Shown here: positions 25,244 through 34,692 of the stretch, piece after piece | How the letters are laid out: every line of letters begins with the position of its first letter | How positions within the stretch are numbered: position 1 is the first letter of the stretch | From: Siphlonurus alternatus | Lineage: Eukaryota; Arthropoda; Insecta; Ephemeroptera; Siphlonuridae | Length of the DNA stretch: 64,000 nucleotides | Reading direction: 5' to 3' | NCBI GenBank assembly: GCA_949825025.1 | Contig: OX463779.1 | Location: forward strand, 23,108,816-23,172,815 | Position numbers and translations under genes: made by a program | Notes under the pieces: model-generated | The model's database searches: none | Told to the model about the DNA's origin: nothing | What the model saw: only the letters and a program-made list of their open reading frames with translations

Positions 25244-26049
25244 AATGTACATTTAGAATGTAGTAAACAGGTAATACCAACGATCCAATGGGAGATATGA
25301 AGTAGAGTGTTTGCACAATTGTTAAGGTTAACTACTATTATACAAAATTATCTACTGTATATTATACATCCCAATACAGAAATGCAAATACGCACAACCT
25401 TGCTGCAGATCAAAAGATAAGTAAGTTGCAAATTGTCACCAAATTCTTATTAATTATGGCTGACAGATTTAGACCTTCAGGTATATTTTTTCACCTGGCC
25501 ACCAGTGTAAATATAGACATACTCCCACTCTATACAGTTCACCAAATGAAAGCTTACTTCCAAGACAGAATTAAGCCATATTTTTTTCTGCTACTTTTCT
25601 GGGAGTCATCATTTGTTGAAAAGAAAATGCTTTTCATTGCATGTCAGTAAAACAATTAAAGATCTGTCTTCAAGGAAAATAAATGCTTAATTTTAACCAC
25701 TCTAATATTAAAGGAAACTGACAATAGTGGGATGGCGGGTATTAAAAAAGGACTGTAAATAGCAAAACTTGTACCGCAGATATTTATCCAGAGTTAGATT
25801 GATTGCTAAATACTCTAAAAGTATTTAGAATTTTAAGTGTTTGAAACTAATTATTAGAGATACATTTAACATAGAATTAGTAGGCCTTTTTAGGACCCTG
25901 TCATCTACTATGTTTTAACACACTATTTACATAACTTTTAGGATAAAATTGGTGAAAGTCCTTTGTGAATAGCCCCCAAATGTTGCTGATGAAATGCATA
26001 AAGTGATGTTGATCTGAACTCAAAGCTACATTATATAAATCAGTCTCTT

Positions 26050-26055
26050 TTTATT
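26050..26055 (-). terminator. candidate poly(A) signal of IGBP1
   Basis: TTTATT on the + strand (AATAAA on the minus strand), about 365 bases past the stop codon at 26419. Confidence 0.4.
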
Positions 26056-26418
26056 TTTAAATAAAAAAAAATGCATATATGATATTGTGTGATATACTTA
26101 TTATTCCTCTGAATATTAAAACTGATGCATGCCATATTGCTTTCGTACTTCTATTTTTATATGTTGTTCCTTCATAAATAATTATAGTTGCGCACAAATG
26201 ACTTAAACGATTAGTGAAAAAGCAGTACAGATTGTAGTTAGTACCATATAAAATTAAGATGAGTTTATGACTTCGATATATTTGTGATAAAAAAAAATGA
26301 TGAAATAAAATCTGAAAAATTCCAGCTGGTAGACTGGTGGAGCAAACACACATCCTCTGAGATGATGTAGCAGAGCAGACTTGAGCAGGTCCTGGCCTGA
26401 CGGTGGTGGGCAGGGAGA

Positions 26419-29400
26419 TCAACTGCGATTGTGCCTGTTGCCCTCACCCCGGCGGTGGTCGTCCTTGAATTCGTCCATTGCACGACGGCGTGCCAGCAAC
26501 TCAGGGTCGTCGCCCTCCTCCTGACGCTCTCGCACCTCAGCCTCCTCTTCCTCTGTGGTGGGCGTAGGAGTTGCACCCGCATGGGACGAGCAGCCTCCTG
26601 GGAACCTGCACAGAGAAACAATCTTTAGACAAAAATATTACTATAATTATCCCCCTTTTAAAGGAGGACTCCTCAGCTTTAACAACGTATTTTCTATTTA
26701 AACTAATCGTAAAATTGAATAATTGTAGGGAAATTAAAATGGTGATAAGTTTTTCGAAGCCTAGAAAACAAAAAGTTAACTTATTAACTAGTATGTATGT
26801 GGCAACCCTGTTGAATGTATTAGTTAACAGAGTGCGCGCGCAACTGCTATACTCGTCCACTTCAATGCGCAGTTGCCACATTTGTTTGATAAATATTTCA
26901 ATATAGTTACTAAGTTAATTTTTTTTTTTTCTAGGCTAAGAAAAACTTATCAATTGATGTTTTAATTTCCCTATAATTATTCAGTTTCACGGTTAGTTTA
27001 AGTAGAAAATATGTTGTTGGACCCGCGGACACCCTTTAATACCTTTTTAAATTTAGAATTAATGTGTTGATAATATGCATAAATACTGTACATACTGTAG
27101 ACATAACACAGCAACAAGAACTAATTTATCATTAATTCATTAATTGGCATTGTCTTAGTCAATTTTCAGGATTGAAATTTTGCAGACAAAAATAATGCTG
27201 TATAAAAGCTACATTAAAGCTACATGTTCTGTACTTATTTTCTTGGCTATTACATTTCAATACTGTAGTTCAATGCACTTGCTAGAAGAGTACAAGCTGA
27301 GAAGATATTGGTTACAGTACGTATTTAGCTTTAGATTTCCAAATGGTGTCTACTTCTATGTATATAGTATAAACACAGGACTGGTGCTAACGTAAACCAA
27401 ACTGGTATTTAATGTGAACCAAAAAATAATTTTAGAAGCACAAATATTATGTGGCAGTTCTCATTACATAGGTATTAAAATGGCAATAAAACATGCAGTG
27501 TAAACATATTTTCCTAAACCTTTTCTAAAAAAAAAAAACTCTGAAAATAAGGTTGGTTGGTATTTTGGGGCAATTGACACATTTTGGTCATGTATGCCCC
27601 CATAAGGAAATTATTCAAACCAAACACAAGCCAGAAGCCACTCACACTCCTTCTCTAACTCGCTGCTCATAGAACTCGTTGACGGTCATCACAGGCAGGC
27701 TGGGGTAGCCGGCTCCAAACACTTGCTTCATGGCTTCGTCTCGAGTGATGATTACTGGCTGCAGGGGCTTGCGAGGAGGTGGGCGGCGGCTCGGAGGACG
27801 CTGGCCTTCAGGAACCTGCAAGAATCATTTTCCCTAAGTTTCATTGCATCATCAAGTTACTATATTAGATCAAAAACATGTTGTATTACAAAGTTGTGAT
27901 TAAAATTTAGAATCTAATTAGTATCTATAAGCTGCAATGAGTTTACATAATAAAATAGATAGGTAAACTGTGTTAGGAGATCAATGATACTGCCTGTAAT
28001 CATATGTGTACCTGTACATGTGACATTAGTTCAATAATAATTATACTCTCTGATGAAAGAGAGATATATAAATATACAGTACATATATTATATAATAGCT
28101 ATAGAAAAAAATATTTTGACTTGATCAATGTTTATTTATGTACAACCCAAATGTTCGAATAAAAATCATTATTATTTATTATTAATAATTTTTTTTTTCT
28201 AAATTTCAAAACCAAGGAAAAATATTGAAAGCAAACGTAAATAATTTATAAAGTTTTAAAACTGTCGGACTCATATAAATAAAAAAGAAGGGGGGAGGGG
28301 TGACAACTTCATTCTACTGATTAGTACTCTGATGCTTAAAAAAAATGTTTTTTTTTTCTTTACTTTTCTACAAATTGTTTGTTGCATCAAAATTACAAAA
28401 TATTTGTACTGTATGACAAAAAAAAAATGTTGTTGTTTGTTTTTTCTTTGCTTTAACTGCACCCATTGTAGGGTAGAGGTCACAAGTGATGAATTTAACT
28501 TCCTGGCTCTTTGTGGGTTGATCTAGCTATGCTTAGGATTTTGTGAACTCAGGGCAGCCATGACCTAGCAATTTATCCCAGCATTCACCTGGTTGTGACT
28601 AAGGAAACCATGGAAACCTCAGTGAGGATGGTCGGCAATTGATGGAGGATGCCATGAATTACTTCCGGATGCATGAGTGGGTGTTCTTTAGCTAACAGCA
28701 TGTGAAAAAGTTTGGCAGTGCCTGGGATCAAACACACGACCATCCGATTAAGAATCAGATGTGCATACCACTGCGTTAATTAAATCGCCGGTAAAAGCTA
28801 AATTTTAGCAAGGTATCAGCTAGACCACACCTAGATTTATAAGTGTAAAGCAAATTGGGCATGACGGCATGTCATTGTGCAGAGACCTCCGCGTCTTATG
28901 GCCAGAAATTTGACCAAGAATTTCAGAGCTTTGTGGAGTCTGAAGTGGTGCCGTTAGTATTCCTTGATCCAAGTAAGGGATCTGCCACCTAGTGGAGCAT
29001 CTTGGAACTATTTATGTTGATACCTCGTAATGTTATTACTTATGGAATAAACCCGAATTTCAATTAGTGCTCTATCTCTGTCTCTAGAGTAATTCCTGGG
29101 GTTTAAATTTAATTGTATTACCTTCTTAAAACAATTTCTAATTTAAATTAAACTTATTTATTAGCTGTCAATGCCCCAATTTTGCTATAATGAATGAGAT
29201 ACGGATTGCATGTCGGCCTAGGGTTCTCGGTGAGCCGCCATTTTGGAGGCGAGACCAATATCATTATGTATACATTGGGATTATAAGTTTTATAGGCTAA
29301 TATAGCGCAAAAGCAATACGTAAATGTGTTACACCAACGGCACCTTGCTCAGATCCCACCAAGCTCTGAAAATGTTGGTCAAATTTCTGGCCATAAGATA

Positions 29401-30285
29401 CGGTCTCTGGTCATTATGTTGCCTTACATCATCCTCTAGGCCGCTGTCACGCTTGAGACGAGCCATGTGCTGGAGAATGTTCTTTTCCATGGCGAGAGAG
29501 CCCAGCTCATCAATGGCCTGGGATATGTTGGCACGCAGCAGAGCCTCGTGGTACTGCCGCACAACCTCGTCTTCCACACCTTCGCGGCCCACTGCCACTC
29601 GCAGCTCACCAAGACGCTGCTCCAAGTCCTTTTGCTCCTGGTGACGTCGAATCTTAGCATTTCGATTCTAAAAATTAATAAATAGGTTTATATATAGTTA
29701 TCAAGTACCAAAATGTAAGTTATTTTTGTTGTCTTACTTGCACCATTGCTGCCAAATCTGGAGCTCTAGGTCCAGTGTTAGCTGCCTGTATTGCAACCAT
29801 CCTATTGTCAGGTGACTCGGGTGGATCATCTAGAATATTTGAAACCTCGTCATGCTCAACCACGCCATAATCTCGACATCGGCGCAGGAAGTCTTTGAAG
29901 TATGCCTCTGCCAGAAGCACTACTTCTAAACGGCCACTGGCATCTGCTGCAATCTGTAGGCTGAGGCGGCCTAGCAGTGCAGGAAGGAGTAGGTATCTGA
30001 TATTAGCACTTGAAACCTCTTCTAAACTCTCGTTCCTGCTAAACATTCCTGCAGCTGACACAAGTCGTGTGCAATCTTCCAAGGCAGTGATGGCATGACG
30101 AACTTGAACCTACATAAACAACCACAAAAATCAATGCCCTTGAATTGACGATTAAATTAAATGAAACTTACTTGCACATTGCTGCTATTTGTTGCTTCTT
30201 TGCTTTGTGTAACAGCCTCTAAGCCATTAAAACCTTCGTCAAATAACTCGAACAGTTTTCGCTCCGGTATTACGTTCGGCTCCAT
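26419..30285 (-). CDS. IGBP1: IGBP1/TAP42 (alpha4), PP2A-family phosphatase regulator, five exons
   Basis: Exons in transcription order: 30285-30172, 29738-30109, 29428-29667, 27646-27815, 26419-26605 (ATG at 30285-30283, TGA at 26421-26419). All introns are GT-AG with matching phases and the product is 360 aa, close to the family size. TAP42/alpha4 binds PP2A, PP4 and PP6 catalytic subunits and links them to TOR signalling and subunit stability (family knowledge). Seen in the sequence: [20 protein letters not shown] and a [11 protein letters not shown] helix in exon 2, the [18 protein letters not shown] coiled stretch in exon 3, the signature [19 protein letters not shown] in exon 4, and an acidic tail ending in [19 protein letters not shown]. 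Intron 3 (1.6 kb) holds a SINE and a hAT-like MITE. Confidence 0.95.
26658..27039. mobile_element. foldback MITE in IGBP1 intron 4
   Basis: The left arm (AACAACGTATTTTCTATTTAA..GGGAAATTAAAAT..) pairs with the right arm (ATTTTAATTTCCCTATAATT..GAAAATATGTTGTT). The outer ends TTTAAAGGAGGACTCC and GGACACCCTTTAA also pair. The loop contains GCGCGCGC and two GTTGCCACA/TGTGGCAAC words. No ORF. Confidence 0.75.
28130..28172 (+). mobile_element. LINE 3' tail fragment
   Basis: TTATGTACAACCCAAATGTT then CGAATAAA and an AT tail. It matches the last part of the LINE remnant near 47190-47232 (TATGTACAACCTAAACGATTG, then AATAAA). Only the extreme 3' end is left. Confidence 0.5.
28425..28792 (-). mobile_element. 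tRNA-Lys-derived SINE in IGBP1 intron 3
   Basis: Read on the minus strand, the head from 28792 has an A-box-like region (ACGCAGTGGTATGCACA), a five-pair anticodon stem TCTGA/TCGGA around loop TTCTTAA (anticodon CTT, lysine-like), and a B-box-like GTGTTTGATCCC. A unique body with GAGGTTTCCATGGTTTCC and CCAGGTGAATGCTGGG follows, then an A-rich 3' end near 28425-28450. The order head-body-A tail is diagnostic of a polymerase III SINE. The acceptor and T stems are degraded, so it is not a functional tRNA gene. Confidence 0.8.
28880..29409. mobile_element. hAT-like MITE beside the IGBP1 exon 3 donor
   Basis: Terminal inverted repeats of about 70 bp start CAGAGACCTCCGCGTCTTAT and end ATAAGATACGGTCTCTG. 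The flanks GTCATTGTG (28871-28879) and GTCATTATG (29410-29418) differ at one base and fit an 8- or 9-bp target duplication. On the minus strand the splice donor of IGBP1 exon 3 is at 29427, so only the duplication and nine further intron bases separate the element from it. A shorter relative lies at 32605-32817. Confidence 0.85.
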
Positions 30286-30601
30286 CTTTAAATTTTATTA
30301 TGACAGCTGTTTTTCGACTGTCATATTTGGTGGCAATCCAGGAAAGATTTAAAATATATGTCCATAAAATTAAAATGTTCCTAAAAAAAATATACAAACG
30401 AAAAGTTCCTCGATCAGAAAAACCTTATAATAATTTAAATCACCAAAAAATAAAAATAATAAAAACTATGTAAATTATAGACCTTTATGTAAGCCTTGCA
30501 CCCAACGGACCTTATATAATAAATATAAAGTAAATAACCGAGTAAACTGGATTTTTTCTATCCAAAAACAAAATAAATCCAGTTTACTTTTAATATAATA
30601 T
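30286..30601. promoter_or_regulatory. IGBP1 upstream region
   Basis: Short AT-rich region 5' of IGBP1. A hairpin with arms TATGACAG and CTGTCATA lies at 30299-30331, just upstream of the start codon and probably in the promoter or 5' UTR. No TATA box at a meaningful distance is evident. The region ends in the hAT element at 30602. Confidence 0.3.
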
Positions 30602-32531
30602 TAGGGTGACCAGACGTACCGTTTTGACCGGTACAGTACCGTTTTAGAGTACCATGTCCCGGTGTCCCCAAAGAGGCTCTCGGGACGCCTAAATGTACCG
30701 CTTTCGGACAAAATTTAAAAAAGGGAAATTTTTTAAAATTTTTATCATTAAAAAAAATAAAAAAAATCACAAGAATGTGGTTGTGAATATTTACGAAAAT
30801 GTACGGACGCAAATGATTTTGCAACTCCATGCCCCTTTTTCTCGATCGCATTCGCAAAACAGCATATTTCTTCCAAAATTGCGCAATAGATATATTTTGT
30901 ATGTACGCGCAAGTATGCATATAATATATATACTACGTGAAATGAAGTCACTACTTTTCGATTAAATTTTGAATAAAAAATAAGCAATAATCTTTTCACA
31001 AAAATATCATCTCTTGATATTGATGACAGAATATAAAATTGAAAAAATCATTCTTATGCATTGTGCCGTGGCTTAGACAAAAATTTCTATATCTTTTTCT
31101 TTTTTTTTTTTCACAATAATCATGCATGGATATTACGTAAATAAATGGAAAATAATGTGAGGGAAAAACGCCACAAATATTATTCATATACAATCAAGTA
31201 GTTTTAGCTGTTATTTAGTCCAATTTGAATGATATAAATTAATTCAATTTAACTTCTTCAGCTATTTTACTCTAACAAGAGTTGCAAAATGAACAGTTCG
31301 ATTAAAAGTAATTCAAATTAATTTCTTGCTTTATACTCCATTTTTTTTTGTATAATTTATCTCGTGACATTATATTAATTTTTATTTATTTATAAACAAA
31401 TTTAATATATAATGCATTATTTAAGTAACACGTACATTTAGAAATATTTTGGATGGAGACGGAAAATTTGATAACAAAATTAAAAAAAAAAAAAAATCAA
31501 TTTAAAATATTTAAATATACTTTTTTTTTTATTGGAAAAGTATTCTTCGAAGTTATGCTTTTTGAGTATAAATTTCTTTTATTGCTTTTGTTTCTTTTTA
31601 TTTTACATGCAACTTTACAACATAATAGGATCGTGACCAGGTCAAGAAAAAAGGTTGATTTTAATTAAGAAATCAACTCACTGGCACAGTTTTCTTGCAT
31701 GGTGACTATAATAAATCTCTTTTTTCTAATTCTATAAAAAATGTATATATAAAAAAATGCAATTATTTATATTATTTAAAGTAGAGTGAGCGATTGCATT
31801 ATTTATTATTTTATTTCCTTAAAATATTTTAACCTGCCTTGCTTTATTGAGAAATGAAAACCAAAAAATTTCACCTCAAATATATAGCTTCATCGCAAAA
31901 AAAAAAAAAAAATCCAAAGTTTGTTTTCCTGAGACATGCAGCCTTATGGAACTGCAGAAAACAGCGTTTTGCTCAAACTTCGTCTGAAGTTCTGAAAATA
32001 CTTATGTATAATCTATGACGAAAATTCTTTAATGGATTTTCAAATAAAATAACTTTTTTCGGAAAAAACGGCTTCATGAAAAAAAAAAAAATCATTTGAA
32101 AATCTATTAAGGGTAAGGTAACGCCACCAATGTTAAAAAAAAATCCCTCTCACAAAAATTCTGAAAAAAATTTAAAATGTTCTCCTCTACACCCCCTATC
32201 AGTAGCTAAAATATCAGGTATACAAATACGATCTAGTTTTTGAGTTATGAATTTTTAAAGTTGACCAATTTAACATGGGAGTTTCATTTCTCCATGTTAA
32301 AGTAGTCAACTTTAAAAATTTATAACTCAAAAACTAGATCGTATTTGTATACCTGATATTTTAGGTACTAATAGGGGGTATAGAGGAGAATATTTTAAAA
32401 TTTTTTCAGAATTTTTGTGAGAGGGATTTTTTCACCCAAAAAAATCGCGCCTCCGGCGGGGGTTTTGGCCCTTCAGGCCTCTGTCTTGGGGGCATGTACC
32501 GTTTTGGACATCAAGATATCTGGTCACCCTA
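30602..32531. mobile_element. 1.93-kb non-autonomous hAT-like element
   Basis: Starts TAGGGTGACCAGACGTACCG and ends with TGGTCACCCTA, and is bounded by a perfect 8-bp duplication TATAATAT (30594-30601 and 32532-32539). Sub-terminal GTACCGTTTT repeats occur at both ends. The interior is AT-rich with no transposase frame, so it depends on an enzyme encoded elsewhere. A foldback MITE (32107-32435) is inserted in its right part. Duplication size and overall form point to hAT; the family was not searched. Confidence 0.88.
32107..32435. mobile_element. foldback MITE nested in the hAT element
   Basis: Arms of about 140 bp (AATCCCTCTCACAAAAATTC..) pair around a loop near 32275-32300. Much of the arm sequence matches the copy at 6925-7297. 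The left terminus TTAAGGGTAAGGTAACGCC is intact and the right one has decayed. Confidence 0.78.
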
Positions 32532-32604
32532 TATAATATGCACTATAAAACATAGTTGATCAGGTGCAATATATATACTACATTCTTTAAATTTATTCTG
32601 AACC

Positions 32605-32817
32605 CAGAGATCTTCGTGTCTCATGGCCAGAAATTTCTTTTGTTTCAGCAGAGCTTAATTCGCAGGGTCTGATTGAGAGCTATATAGTGCCGCCCCTCTG
32701 TTGCAGAGCATGCTGGGGGCGCATATATGATGGGCTTAGCTAACACGTGTACTCCACGAAGCTTTGCAGAGGCCAGTCAAATGAGACAAATGGCCATATG
32801 AGTCACAGAGGTCTCTG
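32605..32817. mobile_element. short hAT-like MITE related to 28880-29409
   Basis: Ends CAGAGATCTTCGTGTCTCAT and GAGTCACAGAGGTCTCTG, followed inwards by GGCCAGAAATTTC as in the larger relative. About 213 bp. I see no clear target duplication. Confidence 0.65.
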
Positions 32818-32840
32818 CTTAATTCATACAGCCAGCTAGG

Positions 32841-33637
32841 TTAAGGGTTAGATTAATTAACACGAAACATCGATTGTGTTTTAGTCCCGGCCATTTGATT
32901 AACATATTAAATTTATGTAAACCTTTTAGCAAAAACCTCGATCATAATAATTCTTAATTTTTTTTTTTAGACAGTTCTTAAGGGTAAGATAACACGAATA
33001 ATCGATTGTTTGTAGTCCCATTTGATTAACATGTAAGCCTTAGCAATTAACCTCATAATGATTCTGAATTTTTTTTTGAGAGACAGTTCTTGGCACCAAA
33101 AAAATATGGAAAAAATTTCAAAACAATCGGACGATCCAATTTTTTTAAATTAATTTCTTAGTTTAGGTCTCCATCCCATGTGAAAATCATTTAAAAAAAT
33201 TGGATCGTCCGATTGTTTTGAAATTTTTTCCACATTTTTTTGGTGCTATAAGAACTGTCTCTCAAAAAAAAATCAGAATCATTATGAGGTTGCTATAAGG
33301 TTTACATGTTAATCAAATGGGACTACAACAATCGATATATTGTTCGTGTTATCTTACCCTTAAGCACCAAAAAAATGTAGAAAAAAAATCAAAACAATCG
33401 CTCAATCCGATTTTTTTATAATAATTTATTAGTTTATGTCTCCATATATGGGAAAGCTCTATACTGCAAATTTAAAAAAATCGGTTTGAGCGATTGTTTT
33501 GAAATTTTTTCTATATTTTTTGGTGCCAAGAACTATCTCTAAAAAAAAAATCAGAATTATTATGAGGTTGTGAAGGTTTACATGTTAATCAAATGGGACC
33601 ACAACAATCTATATGTTTCGTGTTACTTTACCCGTAA
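32841..33637. mobile_element. foldback MITE split by a related insertion
   Basis: The left half (32841-32977) starts TTAAGGGTTAGATTAATTAA and runs to ACAGTTCTTA. The right half (33364-33637) resumes at GCACCAAAAAAATG and ends ACTTTACCCGTAA. Both halves align with the intact relative at 32978-33363, whose own arm reads ACAGTTCTTGGCACC across the break. So a 386-bp relative has jumped into this copy. Confidence 0.75.
32978..33363. mobile_element. inserted foldback MITE, TTAAGGGTAAGATAACACG
   Basis: Ends TTAAGGGTAAGATAACACG and CGTGTTATCTTACCCTTAA; arms of about 175 bp are nearly perfect. The CAATCGGACGATCCAATTTT block and its complement flank the loop. TA at both junctions fits a TA target duplication. 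The high arm identity suggests it is younger than its host. Confidence 0.82.
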
Positions 33638-33653
33638 GTGTATACTGTAGGAA

Positions 33654-33986
33654 TTAAAGGCATACAGGCCTCAAATTAAAAATTAGGCAGTCACGGAGAG
33701 TTGCTTGAGTTAACAATAAACATTCGGATTATTTTTTCAGTGCGCAATGCAGCTGCATGAGCGGGGGCTGCAAAGTAAGGATGCAGGTCTTTGATGACGT
33801 CAAAATAACGTCAAAAAACATGGCGGCCCATGTATGGATGTGACGTAATCAAGGACCTGTATCCTTACTTTGCAGCCCCCGCTCATGCAGCTGCATCGCA
33901 CACTGAAAAAATAATCCGAATATTGATTTCAACTCAAGCAACTCTCTGACTGTCAAATTTTTAATTTGAGGCCTGTATGCCTTTAA
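33654..33986. mobile_element. foldback MITE with TGACGTCA at its centre
   Basis: Ends TTAAAGGCATACAGGCCTC and its complement at 33967-33986. Arms of about 135 bp include CAGCTGCATGAGCGGGGGCT and its complement. The loop holds GATGACGTCAAAATAACGTC and CATGGCGGCC (YY1/Pho-like). No ORF. Confidence 0.85.
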
Positions 33987-34032
33987 GGGCCGTTGATTGA
34001 GTGCACAGAAAGTGCACATTGAACAGGGTATT

Positions 34033-34207
34033 TATCGTCCCTCGTCCGCAATAATGAGCTATCTGCCTACCAAAATTCAAATGCAATAATGAGCTGTCTG
34101 CTTTACCAGGTGAATGCTTTTTTAATGCAAAAGGAAAAGCAGACAGCTCATTATTGCATTTGAATTTTGGAAGGCAGATAGCTCATTATTGCGGTAAAGG
34201 GACGATA
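34033..34207. mobile_element. small foldback element with doubled internal word
   Basis: Outer ends TATCGTCCCT and AGGGACGATA. Each arm carries GCAATAATGAGCT twice, the copies separated by CCAAAATTCAAAT, so the hairpin is made of two tandem units per arm. No ORF. Confidence 0.75.
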
Positions 34208-34645
34208 TATGAAACAAGGGTGCAGAGTAGTGGATGTGGTTGCCAATGAATAGCCATATAAATATAGAGTATAATAGCCATATACATATAGAGGAACTCT
34301 ACAGCTCCTAAAAAATTATATTGCAGTTAATTATTAGGCTCATTTTCTTAAAGTGTTTCTTGGCTTTTTCTATTTTAACATTCATAGGTCTATGGAATCT
34401 AGCATCATTGCTTGATCGTGGCCATAACATATCGTCGCCTTAGAATATATGTGTCTAAAACGCTGCCAAGTTTTGTTGCAATTATAAACCTTACGATACA
34501 AGGTCTATAATAGTAACAAAACCTCGTGGTTTAGTCGACACTTATATTCTAGGGTGAAGATATTACAAAAATCTATTAAATTCTACTATCATTAGAAGGA
34601 TTTCTGCTTCAGACAAAGAAAAGTTAAAGTAAATGTGAACCATAC
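34208..34645. other. intergenic 3' of RPL19
   Basis: AT-rich; nothing further to annotate. Confidence 0.4.
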
Positions 34646-34651
34646 TTTATT
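34646..34651 (-). terminator. RPL19 poly(A) signal
   Basis: AATAAA on the minus strand, 42 bases past the RPL19 stop codon, as expected for a short ribosomal-protein 3' UTR. Confidence 0.75.
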
Positions 34652-34692
34652 GAAAAGGTCGCGGACACAGAAAGGGGAGGTGGGGGAGGTAA

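Larger units (their letters stand above)
22861..26418. other. gap between convergent RhoGAP and IGBP1 genes
   Basis: Contains both 3' untranslated regions and three repeats listed separately (23537, 24604, 25045). A poly(T) run lies at about 24478-24505. No further gene is seen. Short frames here are AT-rich and unconvincing. Confidence 0.6.

Noticed and set aside
28720..28792. possible tRNA-Lys gene
   Set aside because: Acceptor and T stems do not pair, and the head continues into a SINE body with an A-rich tail.
29329..29427. extension of the IGBP1 exon 3 frame to a stop
   Set aside because: It reads through the donor at 29427 into a MITE. The family sequence resumes at the exon at 27815, in phase.
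33654..34207. possible CRISPR-like or structured RNA array from repeated words
   Set aside because: The repeats are inverted arms of two separate foldback elements, not regular direct repeats with spacers, and the DNA is eukaryotic.
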